5,375 nucleotides of DNA from Gemmatimonadaceae bacterium (GTDB lineage: Bacteria; Gemmatimonadota; Gemmatimonadetes; Gemmatimonadales; Gemmatimonadaceae): contig JACDHQ010000191.1 in the NCBI GenBank assembly GCA_013820975.1, positions 1 to 5,375 of the forward strand. Direction: 5' to 3'. Every line of letters begins with the position of its first letter. Position 1 is the first letter of the stretch. The position numbers were made by a program, and so were the translations under genes. The notes beneath the pieces are model-generated. The model saw only the letters and a program-made list of their open reading frames with translations, did not search any database and was not told the DNA's origin. This document shows, piece by piece, positions 1-5,375 of this stretch.

Positions 1-399
1 GATGCAAAGCCGTCCGGCGCTACGGTCGCCAGTGGCTCCCCCCCGCCGAAGGAGCGCCTCCACGCGCAGCAGCAGCTCCATCACGCCAAACGGCTTGGTG
101 ACGTAATCATCCGCCCCCGCCCGGAATCCACGAACCTTGTCCACCTCCTCGGCGCGCGCGGTGAGGAGCAGGACGGGGACGTCGATATTGGCGCCGCGCA
201 GGCGACGCAGCACGGTGAAGCCGTCGATGCCGGGCAACATCACGTCGAGGAGCACGACATCCGGCCGGCGCGCGATCGCCGCGTCCACACCGTCCTCACC
301 GGTGGACGCGACCTCCACGGCGTGGCCCTCCACCTCGAGGTTCGCCTGCAGTCCGAGGGCGAGGTCGCGCTCGTCCTCGATCACGAGGATGCGGCTCAT
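1..399 (-). CDS. Two-component response regulator, receiver domain (OmpR/PhoB-like), partial: C-terminus beyond left edge
   Basis: The frame reads from ATG at 399 to the window edge without a stop (133 codons seen). It starts MSRILVIEDE, giving the acidic pair E8/D9. The phospho-acceptor is D52 in VVLLDVMLPGIDG, the switch Thr is T80 in VLLLTAR, and the conserved Lys is K102 in DDYVTKPFG. These are the diagnostic residues of a receiver domain. The stretch after K102 (VMELLLRVEALLRRG) is the usual helix 5 and linker seen before a winged-helix output domain, so an OmpR/PhoB-type DNA-binding regulator is expected, but that domain lies outside the window and is inferred. The ATG comes one base after the TGA of the upstream kinase gene, so the two are almost certainly co-transcribed and translationally coupled. 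The cytoplasmic protein would be phosphorylated by that kinase. Sure of the receiver domain; the subfamily is likely. Confidence 0.93.
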   Translation of the reverse strand, partial: MSRILVIEDERDLALGLQANLEVEGHAVEVASTGEDGVDAAIARRPDVVLLDVMLPGIDGFTVLRRLRGANIDVPVLLLTARAEEVDKVRGFRAGADDYVTKPFGVMELLLRVEALLRRGGATGDRSAGRLCI

Positions 400-400
400 G

Positions 401-2092
401 TCATCCGACTGCGGGACGCAGGTGCGCAGGTCGCGGGTCGCCGAGATCTGCAGGCGCATGGTCCGGCGTCGCGAGCGGCAGGGTGAAGCAGACACGCGCC
501 CCGCCACCGGGCGCTTCCTCGATCCACAGCCGCCCACCATGCGCACGCACCAACTCGTGGACCACGGCGAGACCGATGCCGGTGCCCGCAACCTTGGGGT
601 GATCCGTGCGCTCGAGCCGAGTGAACGGGTCCAGGACGCGGCGACGGTCTCCCCGGGGAATGCCGGGTCCCTGGTCTTCGACGGAGATTCGCGCCTCCGG
701 GCCCGCCACGGCGGCCTGTACCAGGATCGTCTGGCCGCGCGGGCCGTACTTCACCGCGTTCTCGAAGAGATTCAGCACGATCTGCCGCAACGCACCGGGA
801 TCGGAATTCACGACGATCCCACGCGGGCCATTCACGGCGAGCCGCGATTCCGCGGCGGCCGCAAGCGGTGCGAAGTCATCAGCCGCTTCCCCAAGCTCGG
901 CGGAGAGGTCGCGCGGCTCCAGCCGCAGCGTCGTGCCTCCAGCTTCCTGATGGGAGAACCGCAGCACGCCCTCGACGAGTCGCGTCAGGCGGCGGGCCTC
1001 CCGATGGATGATCGCTGCGAAGTGGTGCCGCTCCTCGTCGGAGCGTGCGCGCCCGAGCATCAGGGTCTCGCCGAACATCGAGATCTGCGCGAGCGGTGTC
1101 CGCAGCTCATGCGACACGTTGGCGACGAACCGGGTGCGGAGCCGCATCAGCTCTCGCTCACGACGGAGCTGCATCAGCCCGGCGCCGGCCAGCAGGATCC
1201 CGAGTGCGAGCACAGCGAGCAGTGCCGGCACGCGGCTCGACGGGAGTCCGCCGATCACCAGCGCCGGCGCGAGCGCAGGGTCTATGGCGGCATGCACGAT
1301 GAGATGACCCTGCTCGACCGCTACCCGGTCTGCCGCCGGCACAGTCGATGGGATCGGAGGGCCTGATGCGTAGAGCGGATACCCATCGGGCGAGCTCACC
1401 GCAATGTGCAGCCGATCGCGAAGGGGTGCCCGGCCGACGAGGGCAGGGGGGAGCAGCTTCCCGCTCCGGTGAATTCGGGCCAACTGCCGTGCGACCGAGG
1501 CGGAGTCGACGGCAATACCATAGATGGCCCGGGGCGTTCGCGCGGCATCGGTGTCCACGATCAGCACCGCGGCAATGCGCATCGGCCGGCCGCCGATCGT
1601 CGGCGCCACGAAGCGGTGCCGCTCGGCCCCACCGGTCTGCATCAGTGGCGGTACGCTCGCCGCAAGCTCGGCGAGGTCGGAGGCATCGGGTGCCTCCCCG
1701 GCGCTCACCACGGAGTTCCCCGGGAGATCGATCCGGAATGCGAAGGCCGGCCCGGTCTCGGCCGTACAACATACCTCGCGCTCGCCGGTCAGCAGCGTCG
1801 CAGGGTGAGCGAGTCTCTCGGGCGGCGCCCGACCGTTCCCGGGATCCACCGTGTTCATTCGCGGGCCCCCGATGTTGTGCAGCGCGTCGCTCGCCTGCTG
1901 CGCAAAGTGCCATGCGGCCACCGCCGAATAGTCGTGCAACGCCCGTTCGGCGGTGGCACGATTGGAGGCCTCTGCCCGCAACGCCTGCCACGTCGCGCCC
2001 GCGACGAGCGCGACCAGGACGATCAGCGCCGCAGTGAGCGCGAGATATCCGCTGGAGGTTCGGGAGGCGCGGCTGGCACCCTGTGGTGTCAT
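401..2092 (-). CDS. Membrane-bound sensor histidine kinase (HAMP-less, HisKA + HATPase_c)
   Basis: Inner-membrane sensor kinase of 563 aa from ATG 2092. TM1 lies at about residues 15-37, followed by a roughly 250-residue extracytoplasmic sensor region that I do not recognise, then TM2 at about 286-307. Only about 20 residues separate TM2 from the H-box, so there is no room for a HAMP domain. The H-box is FVANVSHELRTPLA with phospho-accepting H328. The ATP-binding domain shows the N-box NLFENAVKYG (N445), G1 DQGPGIP (473-479), the F-box PFTRLE and G2 GTGIGLAV (503-510), so the kinase looks intact. A TTG start at 2152 would add 20 residues, but these read as non-coding and cover a candidate promoter, so ATG 2092 is preferred. 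No ribosome binding site precedes this ATG. The response regulator follows after one base. The general architecture resembles PhoR-type kinases, but the stimulus is unknown. The only cysteines in the sensor region are a vicinal pair (C108-C109). Confidence 0.95.
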   Translation of the reverse strand: MTPQGASRASRTSSGYLALTAALIVLVALVAGATWQALRAEASNRATAERALHDYSAVAAWHFAQQASDALHNIGGPRMNTVDPGNGRAPPERLAHPATLLTGEREVCCTAETGPAFAFRIDLPGNSVVSAGEAPDASDLAELAASVPPLMQTGGAERHRFVAPTIGGRPMRIAAVLIVDTDAARTPRAIYGIAVDSASVARQLARIHRSGKLLPPALVGRAPLRDRLHIAVSSPDGYPLYASGPPIPSTVPAADRVAVEQGHLIVHAAIDPALAPALVIGGLPSSRVPALLAVLALGILLAGAGLMQLRRERELMRLRTRFVANVSHELRTPLAQISMFGETLMLGRARSDEERHHFAAIIHREARRLTRLVEGVLRFSHQEAGGTTLRLEPRDLSAELGEAADDFAPLAAAAESRLAVNGPRGIVVNSDPGALRQIVLNLFENAVKYGPRGQTILVQAAVAGPEARISVEDQGPGIPRGDRRRVLDPFTRLERTDHPKVAGTGIGLAVVHELVRAHGGRLWIEEAPGGGARVCFTLPLATPDHAPADLGDPRPAHLRPAVG

Positions 2093-2141
2093 GCCTGAAT
2101 CTAGGGGAGACGGCTGCAGCGTTCTGTAAGAGAAGTGTGAA
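2093..2141 (-). promoter_or_regulatory. Candidate promoter and PhoB/PhoP-like direct-repeat site for the two-component operon
   Basis: Read on the minus strand, TTCACA (2141-2136) and CTTACA (2130-2125) are direct half-sites with an 11-bp period and a 5-bp gap. TAGATT (2103-2098) is a 4/6 match to a -10 element ending five bases before the ATG. If transcription starts at the ATG (2092), the half-sites fall at about -33 to -38 and -44 to -49, where OmpR-family activators commonly bind. The pattern resembles the TT[ACT]ACA repeats recognised by Bacillus PhoP and the 11-bp phasing of E. coli Pho boxes (established for those species). Autoregulation here is inferred. Only two units are seen, and the second has one mismatch. 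Confidence 0.35.
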
Positions 2142-2192
2142 AGCGGAATCAATACGATCCGCCTGCACTCAGGACTCGACTACCAATCGCCC

Positions 2193-2211
2193 CTTGCCTT
2201 CGAACGGCAGG
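2193..2211 (+). other. Small hairpin in the leader of the DUF3833 gene
   Basis: CTTGCC and GGCAGG pair as a 6-bp stem (one G-T wobble) around a TTCGAAC loop, 17 bases before the ATG at 2229. The gene has no clear Shine-Dalgarno sequence in this interval. The stem is short and may have no function. No convincing -35/-10 pair for the plus-strand gene was identified between 2142 and 2228. Confidence 0.2.
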
Positions 2212-2228
2212 CGACGTAGAACCATCCA

Positions 2229-2747
2229 ATGCGCGCATCGTCACTGCGATTGGCCCTGCCGGTTGTCCTCGTCCTGTCTGGGTGCCTCGATGGATTTCGG
2301 GTCGGGGGGACGCCCGCGGCAGGGCCGTTGTTCCGGCCCGAGCAGTTCTTCGCGGGTGTTACGTACGGTGAAGGCATCGTCGCCGCGCGCGGCAGGGCCG
2401 ACCGGGCGTTCCACGTGACGAGCGCGGGCCACAGCGAGAGCGATGGCAACTTCGTCCTTGATCAGACGATCACCTACGCCGACGGCGAGGTGGAGCGGCG
2501 TTCGTTCCGGGTGCGACGCGTCGACGAGCACGAGTACACCGGCAGGCTCACTGGTGCGTCGAGCCCCGTTTCGGCACGCGCCGAAGGCAACAGCTTCCAC
2601 GTGCGCTACACCATCAGCAAGCCGGCAGTCACGATGGAACAGTGGGTTTATCTGCAGCCCGATGGCCGCACCGCGCTCAGTCGCGCTACCGTCAGCCTAC
2701 TCGGCATACCCGTAGCGCGTCTGTCGGAGACGATCAGGCGGCCGTGA
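2229..2747 (+). CDS. DUF3833-family lipoprotein
   Basis: 172 aa. The N-terminus MRASSLRLALPVVLVLSGC is a lipoprotein signal with lipobox L-S-G-C and the lipidated Cys at residue 19, so the mature protein should be membrane-anchored, probably facing the periplasm. The body matches my recollection of DUF3833 proteins: an FxG start at 41-43, a repeat of short beta strands with YADGE (83-87), YTG (103-105), a conserved EGN.F..RY (119-127), MEQWVYL (136-142), and a closing block with R152-A-T, G159 and E167. Length is normal for the family (about 170-190 aa). The family has no established biochemical function. In this fold-type the C-terminal W/Y block usually describes conversion to a 'basic' form of the protein, but I make no functional claim. 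The gene is divergent from the sensor kinase and is followed 82 bp later by another exported protein. Ribosome binding site weak; the start was chosen because it gives a perfect signal peptide. Confidence 0.82.
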   Translation: MRASSLRLALPVVLVLSGCLDGFRVGGTPAAGPLFRPEQFFAGVTYGEGIVAARGRADRAFHVTSAGHSESDGNFVLDQTITYADGEVERRSFRVRRVDEHEYTGRLTGASSPVSARAEGNSFHVRYTISKPAVTMEQWVYLQPDGRTALSRATVSLLGIPVARLSETIRRP

Positions 2748-2805
2748 TCCCGACACGCAGGGAGGGCGTTACCCATGTCCCCGGACAGTTCTGCCCTTCC
2801 GTTCC

Positions 2806-2819
2806 CGGGGTATACCCCG
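2806..2819. promoter_or_regulatory. 14-bp perfect palindrome upstream of the exported-protein gene
   Basis: CGGGGTATACCCCG is self-complementary over all 14 bases and ends 10 bases before the ATG at 2830, two bases before the GAGG ribosome binding site. The centre TATACC could serve as a -10 element (4/6), so a dimeric repressor bound here would block it; alternatively it may act in RNA near the ribosome binding site. No -35 was recognised. The function is inferred from symmetry and position only. Confidence 0.35.
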
Positions 2820-2829
2820 CTGAGGTAAG

Positions 2830-3363
2830 ATGCAAATACTCCATCGATCCCGCCCCTGGGCACTCGGACTTGCGCTCGGAGGGCTTGCGCTGTTCAGCGG
2901 CCCGACCCACGCGCAAGAGACCACGTCTCCACTCCGGGCGGGCAGCTGGGTTCGCCTGACTGCTCCCTCCGCTGGCCTGCGGTACTCGTCGAACGGCGTC
3001 GTGGACTCCGCAAGCAGCCGCATGCTGTTCGTCAGTCAGCGCTCCGAGCGGCGCGCACTTGGTGGCGTTTCGCAGTTGGCCGTCCCCGTGTCCGCGATAA
3101 CACGGCTGGACGTGCGGTCAGGGCAACGCTCACGCAGTAGCGCCATCGGCGCCGGTGCACTGATTGGGCTTGCGGTAGGAACGCTCGTCCCGATCGCACT
3201 CGCCGCAGGTACCGATTCCGTGAATGAGCCGGATTCCTGGGGCTGGGGCGGAGTGGCGCTCGGCATCGCTGCCATTGTGCCTTGGACCTCCGGTATCGGG
3301 GCGGCGATTGGCGCCATCCTTCCCGTCGACCGGTGGCAACGAGTCATTCCCGCATCGAACTAG
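2830..3363 (+). CDS. Exported protein with beta-rich N-terminal domain and glycine-rich membrane hairpin, function unknown
   Basis: 177 aa. Residues 1-28 form a Sec signal peptide (RSR n-region, ALGLALGGLALFSG core, cleavage after T-H-A before QE). Residues 36-96 look like a small beta-barrel: 'AGSWVRLTAPSAGLRY... NGVVDSASSRMLFV... VPVSAITRLDVRSG', a layout I associate with small exported proteins that read as SH3-like 'value to be stored/displayed' domains in Gemmatimonadota and Acidobacteria; this is a resemblance, not an assignment. Residues 104-126 and 139-164 are Gly/Ala-rich hydrophobic segments (GAGALIGLAVGTLVP; GGVALGIAAIVPW..GIGAAIGAIL) with small-xxx-small spacing like glycine zippers, which suggests a membrane hairpin. 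The tail RWQRVIP is polar. A GAGG ribosome binding site lies four bases before the ATG. No enzyme motif is seen. The preceding palindrome is a plausible control site. Confidence 0.8.
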   Translation: MQILHRSRPWALGLALGGLALFSGPTHAQETTSPLRAGSWVRLTAPSAGLRYSSNGVVDSASSRMLFVSQRSERRALGGVSQLAVPVSAITRLDVRSGQRSRSSAIGAGALIGLAVGTLVPIALAAGTDSVNEPDSWGWGGVALGIAAIVPWTSGIGAAIGAILPVDRWQRVIPASN

Positions 3364-3394
3364 GTGAGGACGCTCCGGCGCCCCAGCCGATCGT

Positions 3395-3532
3395 ATGTAC
3401 CGGGCATTTCGAGCCGCACCGCTGCGGCTCCTCGCCACCGCGGCCGCATGCGCACCGATTGTTGGACATGGTAGGACGGCGCGGCAAACCACGAGCGCGA
3501 CTGATCACCACGGGCGGAGAGCGAGGCCATGA
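3395..3532 (+). CDS. Doubtful 45-codon ORF with leader-like N-terminus, overlapping the YbjQ-like start
   Basis: ATG 3395 to TGA 3530-3532 gives 45 aa. It starts MYRAFRAAPLRLLATAAACA, i.e. Arg-rich, then a hydrophobic Ala/Leu run ending at C19, resembling a weak lipoprotein or export signal. The rest is Arg/Thr/His-rich and featureless. Its stop overlaps the next start as ATGA, the usual geometry of translational coupling. Against it: there is no ribosome binding site before ATG 3395, the hydrophobic run is short, and an 8-bp hairpin lies inside the reading frame. It may be a small peptide, a decayed gene start or chance. Confidence 0.22.
   Translation: MYRAFRAAPLRLLATAAACAPIVGHGRTARQTTSATDHHGRRARP
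3411..3430 (+). terminator. Strong GC hairpin downstream of the exported-protein gene, possible terminator
   Basis: GAGCCGCA and TGCGGCTC form a perfect 8-bp stem with a CCGC loop, beginning 47 bases after the TAG of the gene ending at 3363. No U-tract follows on the plus strand (the next bases are CTCGCC), so this is not a canonical intrinsic terminator. If it does stop transcription, the YbjQ-like gene would need its own promoter. It falls inside the doubtful 45-codon ORF. Confidence 0.3.
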
Positions 3533-3897
3533 GTTCCATAGTTCATTCGCAGGCAGCCGACATTCCGTACAACATGACGACCACGGGCTTCGATATGCCT
3601 GGATTTCGGGTCGTGGCGAATCTGGGCGTGGTACGCGGCGTCGTGGTTCGGTCACGATCCGTGTTCGGCACCATCGGCGCCGGCTTGCAGACGCTGCTTG
3701 GCGGCAACATTTCGCTTTTCACGGAACTCGCCGAGCGTACCCGCCAGCAAGCTTTTGACACCATGTTGGTCCAGGCGGACATGGCCGGTGCCGACGCGGT
3801 AATCGGCATTCGGTACGACGCGACCGAGCTGATGGCAGGCGTGACCGAAGTGCTCTGCTACGGGACGGCGGTCCGGCTGGAACCACTGAACAGTTGA
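3529..3897 (+). CDS. YbjQ/UPF0145 family protein (putative heavy-metal-binding domain)
   Basis: 122 aa, cytoplasmic (no signal peptide or TM). It follows the YbjQ family pattern: an N-terminal strand MPGFRVVANLGVVRGVVV (about 23-40), the loop with SRSVFG and GLQTLLGGN (GGN 58-60), a helix LAERTRQQAFDTML (67-80), the hallmark GADAVIGIRYD (87-97), and a final strand EVLCYGTAVRL (107-117). Family members are small oligomeric proteins of roughly 100-120 aa; they are sometimes described as 'heavy-metal-binding', but no firm reaction is known. ATG 3529 has a GGAGA ribosome binding site eight bases upstream and is preferred over ATG 3574, which would drop 15 extra residues and fits the family's usual start better but lacks a ribosome binding site. 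One odd point is Cys110 in the last strand, where family members usually have a small residue. Confidence 0.9.
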   Translation: MSSIVHSQAADIPYNMTTTGFDMPGFRVVANLGVVRGVVVRSRSVFGTIGAGLQTLLGGNISLFTELAERTRQQAFDTMLVQADMAGADAVIGIRYDATELMAGVTEVLCYGTAVRLEPLNS

Positions 3898-3986
3898 ACC
3901 GCTCGCGGCTCCACTTGGGCGTTTGGCCGAACGCACAGATCATCGCCACGGACGATTCGTATCGTGCCGGCACACCGCGGTCGAAG

Positions 3987-4013
3987 GGCGGACGCATGAT
4001 CCATGCGTCGGCC
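3987..4013. terminator. Hairpin in the convergent intergenic region, possible bidirectional terminator
   Basis: GACGCATG (3991-3998) and CATGCGTC (4002-4009) form a perfect 8-bp stem around an ATC loop. The stem continues past one G-G mismatch for three more pairs (GGC with GCC). It lies between the YbjQ-like gene (stop 3897) and the convergent membrane-protein gene (stop 4087), where a terminator serving both is expected. No T-tract is seen on either side, so termination is inferred from position and symmetry only. Confidence 0.4.
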
Positions 4014-4040
4014 GAGATCTACGATCCTGCGACGGGCGTT
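3996..4040 (+). pseudogene. Possible kelch-repeat remnant
   Basis: On the plus strand this stretch reads MIHASAEIYDPATGV. SAEIYDPATG is close to the beta-strand block common in bacterial kelch repeats (galactose-oxidase-like propellers). The upstream codons in the same frame (QIIATDDSYRAG) faintly resemble the earlier part of a repeat, but there are no further repeats, no ribosome binding site, and the frame then runs into the antisense of the membrane-protein gene. It overlaps the hairpin at 3987-4013. This could be a decayed fragment or coincidence. Confidence 0.2.
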
Positions 4041-4086
4041 GAGGCCCCGCATCGATCCGTAGCTGTCGAACCCAAGGTCGCCGCGC

Positions 4087-4893
4087 CTATGCAAGCACGA
4101 CGAGCACCGTGTACGCCGCCGCGCCAGCGGCGAACGCCCAGAAGCGCCCGCTGCGATCGCCCGGCATCTCGTCCTTGAGGATGTTGAGGATGATGCCTCC
4201 GGCGAGGAACGCCGTCGCCATCGCCACGAAGCGCTCGCCGAAGTCGGCGACTGCGCCACCCAGGGCGCCGAGGAGCACTGCGCCAGCGAGCAACCAACGG
4301 CCGCGCTCGCGGTAGCGACGCCGGTAATGCCCGCTGAGTGCCGCATCGGCGACCAGGAAGTGCAGCGCCATCGCGACGGTGAACATCGCGAGCGACCCGG
4401 CACCATCGTCACGCTGATGCAGCAGCAGGTACCCGATCAGCGCATTGTAGGCGGCGAAGGACAGCAGATGCACCCAGAACACGGCGCCGGGAAGTCGCGT
4501 GTCGCCAGGGCGATCATCCGCATCAGGCAGCTGACGCGGAGCGTGCACCGAGGAAATCGCAAGCTTCTCGAGCCCGTAGAAGAGGAGCAGGCCGGTCAAT
4601 GCGAGCACATACACGTGCTGCCCGGTAAGCGCGGCGAGCAGGCCCGCAGCCGACAGGCCGTCGACGCTGGGCTGCCGCGCGAAGGCCTCGCTCAGATGCA
4701 CCTGTCCTGCAGCGAGCTCCGGGAGCAGGTGCACGAAGACGTATGCGACGGCCACACCGCCTGCGCCCGACAGCCAGCGGCCGCGCGGCCCCGCCTCCAG
4801 CCGGCCAACCGCCGGCGCGACGACGTGCACGAGCGCCAGCAGGGCGGCGGCCAGCGCGGGGCCGATCATCGGGGTCAGAACGACGTTCTGCAT
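4087..4893 (-). CDS. Polytopic ZIP-like inner-membrane protein of unknown function
   Basis: 268 aa with about eight predicted membrane segments (approx. 8-29, 42-60, 94-113, 138-158, 167-183, 199-217, 222-239 and 249-267), the count and size typical of ZIP metal transporters. Recognisable blocks are VAVAYVFVHLLPEL (47-60), like the ZIP 'F..LLPE' helix; YNALIGYLL (149-157), at the place of the ZIP TM4 HN..D/E motif; LHFLVADAALSGHY (177-190), at the place of TM5; and AFLAGGIILNILKDEMP (228-244). The canonical TM4 His is a Tyr (Y149), and TM5 has H178 and D183 but no HE..E, so transport of zinc or iron cannot be claimed. The ATG at 4893 is preferred because AGAGGG lies ten bases upstream; a GTG at 4914 would add seven polar residues and has a poorly spaced site. 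It lies 52 bp downstream of the MBL-fold gene on the same strand and is convergent with the YbjQ-like gene. Confidence 0.75.
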   Translation of the reverse strand: MQNVVLTPMIGPALAAALLALVHVVAPAVGRLEAGPRGRWLSGAGGVAVAYVFVHLLPELAAGQVHLSEAFARQPSVDGLSAAGLLAALTGQHVYVLALTGLLLFYGLEKLAISSVHAPRQLPDADDRPGDTRLPGAVFWVHLLSFAAYNALIGYLLLHQRDDGAGSLAMFTVAMALHFLVADAALSGHYRRRYRERGRWLLAGAVLLGALGGAVADFGERFVAMATAFLAGGIILNILKDEMPGDRSGRFWAFAAGAAAYTVLVVLA

Positions 4894-4945
4894 CGAATGA
4901 CGACCCTCTTGCACTCCCGTGACCGTTGCGTGTCACCCATGGAGT

Positions 4946-5375
4946 TCACGCGCCTGTCAGTCTTGCGTCACCCGGCGCCACGTCGCGCATGAAGCGATCG
5001 TCCAGCGGCGCGCAGTGCGCGTGCGCGGTACACACGTATCGCACGGCACCCTTCGGCAGCCGGGGCCACAGGTCCTTCAGGCTCTCGGCAGCACGCTCCG
5101 TGTCGTCCGAGTACCCGGGGCGAGCCGATCCGAATCCTCCCCACCGGGTAAAGCCGACCGCATCGCCTGCGAACAACGTTCCGCGAAAAAGGTAGACGGC
5201 CGCGCCGGGCGTATGCCCCGGCACCGAATACGCGAACACCGTGTCGCGTCCGAACACGAATGCCGTATCCCGCGAGAACTCCCGAACATCCAGCGACCCG
5301 GCGGTCGGCAGCGTTGGCGGGTTGAGCACGTCGGCCCAGCGTGCGATCCAGCCGCGGTGGCTGCTCAGGCCGAGA
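4946..5375 (-). CDS. MBL-fold metallo-hydrolase, C-terminal part; N-terminus beyond right edge
   Basis: 142 codons are visible, open to the window edge with no convincing start. A GTG at 5329 lies inside the frame, but the upstream codons read on as protein (LSSHRGWIARWADV), so it is probably internal. Metal-ligand motifs of the metallo-beta-lactamase fold are seen in order: H54 in VPGHTPGAAVY (third motif), D71 in TLFAGDAVG (fourth motif, the bridging Asp) and a C-terminal His in CTAHAHCAPLD (H118 or H120, fifth motif). The HxHxDH motif should lie outside the window. It is therefore probably a di-metal hydrolase of the glyoxalase II/lactonase-like group; the substrate cannot be told. The segment FTRWGGFGSARPGYSDD between motifs four and five resembles a substrate-loop insert. 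It ends 52 bp before the ZIP-like gene on the same strand. Confidence 0.88.
   Translation of the reverse strand, partial: LGLSSHRGWIARWADVLNPPTLPTAGSLDVREFSRDTAFVFGRDTVFAYSVPGHTPGAAVYLFRGTLFAGDAVGFTRWGGFGSARPGYSDDTERAAESLKDLWPRLPKGAVRYVCTAHAHCAPLDDRFMRDVAPGDARLTGA

Noticed and set aside
137..1366. 409-codon open frame on the plus strand
   Set aside because: It lies antisense to the regulator and the kinase, whose motifs are unmistakable. The translation is Arg/His-rich with no domain, as expected from the reverse of GC-rich codons.
1348..2098. Overlapping plus-strand frames of about 230 codons
   Set aside because: Antisense shadows of the kinase sensor region; low-complexity Arg/Pro/Ala composition.
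2093..2152. TTG start at 2152 for the kinase
   Set aside because: It would add 20 residues that cover the candidate promoter, and the ATG at 2092 places TM1 at a normal distance from the N-terminus.
1158..2168. 336-codon open frame on the minus strand
   Set aside because: Same strand but another frame of the kinase gene. It is Arg/Ala-rich with no signal or motif, while the kinase frame has TM segments and runs on into a complete catalytic core.
2806..2819. CsoR-type copper operator
   Set aside because: The palindrome has the G-run before the C-run, opposite to the TACCCC...GGGGTA arrangement I know for CsoR, and no copper gene is nearby.
3858..4412. 184-codon minus-strand frame crossing the convergent region
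   Set aside because: It overlaps the membrane-protein gene in another frame and the YbjQ-like gene end. Its Ser/Arg-rich composition has no motif.
4327..4992. 221-codon plus-strand frame
   Set aside because: Antisense to the ZIP-like membrane protein; Arg/Gln/His-rich, no ribosome binding site, no domain.

Overview
The window is GC-rich, densely coding bacterial DNA. The style of the proteins (a sensor kinase without HAMP beginning with a short TM plus an 'LHDYSAVAAWHFAQQ'-like segment, small secreted glycine-rich proteins ending in 'RW..V', GC-rich codons) suggests a Gemmatimonadota-like soil or environmental bacterium. That is a judgement from memory of such proteins, not a database result. 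No rRNA, tRNA, CRISPR array, insertion sequence or phage gene was seen.

Layout. Positions 1-2092 (minus strand) hold a two-component operon: a membrane histidine kinase followed, one base after its stop, by an OmpR-type response regulator that runs off the left edge. The 136 bp between the kinase and the divergent plus-strand gene hold a candidate kinase promoter. It consists of two TTCACA/CTTACA half-sites 11 bp apart, a TAGATT -10-like hexamer and no ribosome binding site, consistent with a leaderless mRNA starting at the kinase ATG and possible autoregulation. Positions 2229-3897 (plus strand) carry a DUF3833-type lipoprotein, a small exported protein with a glycine-rich membrane hairpin, a doubtful 45-codon leader-like ORF, and a YbjQ/UPF0145-family protein. 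Positions 3898-4086 are a convergent intergenic stretch with a strong hairpin and a short kelch-like coding trace. Positions 4087-5375 (minus strand) hold a polytopic ZIP-like membrane protein preceded by the C-terminal part of a metallo-beta-lactamase-fold hydrolase that continues past the right edge.

How they fit together. The kinase and regulator clearly form one signalling pair. The DUF3833 lipoprotein is divergent from the pair and could be a target of it, but no matching half-site pair was found facing the lipoprotein start. The two right-hand minus-strand genes are 52 bp apart and could be co-transcribed. I see no convincing evidence of a new multi-gene system. The most useful leads are the half-site/leaderless promoter, the 14-bp palindrome just before the gene at 2830, the 45-codon ORF overlapping the ybjQ-like start, and the non-canonical metal-site residues of the ZIP-like protein.
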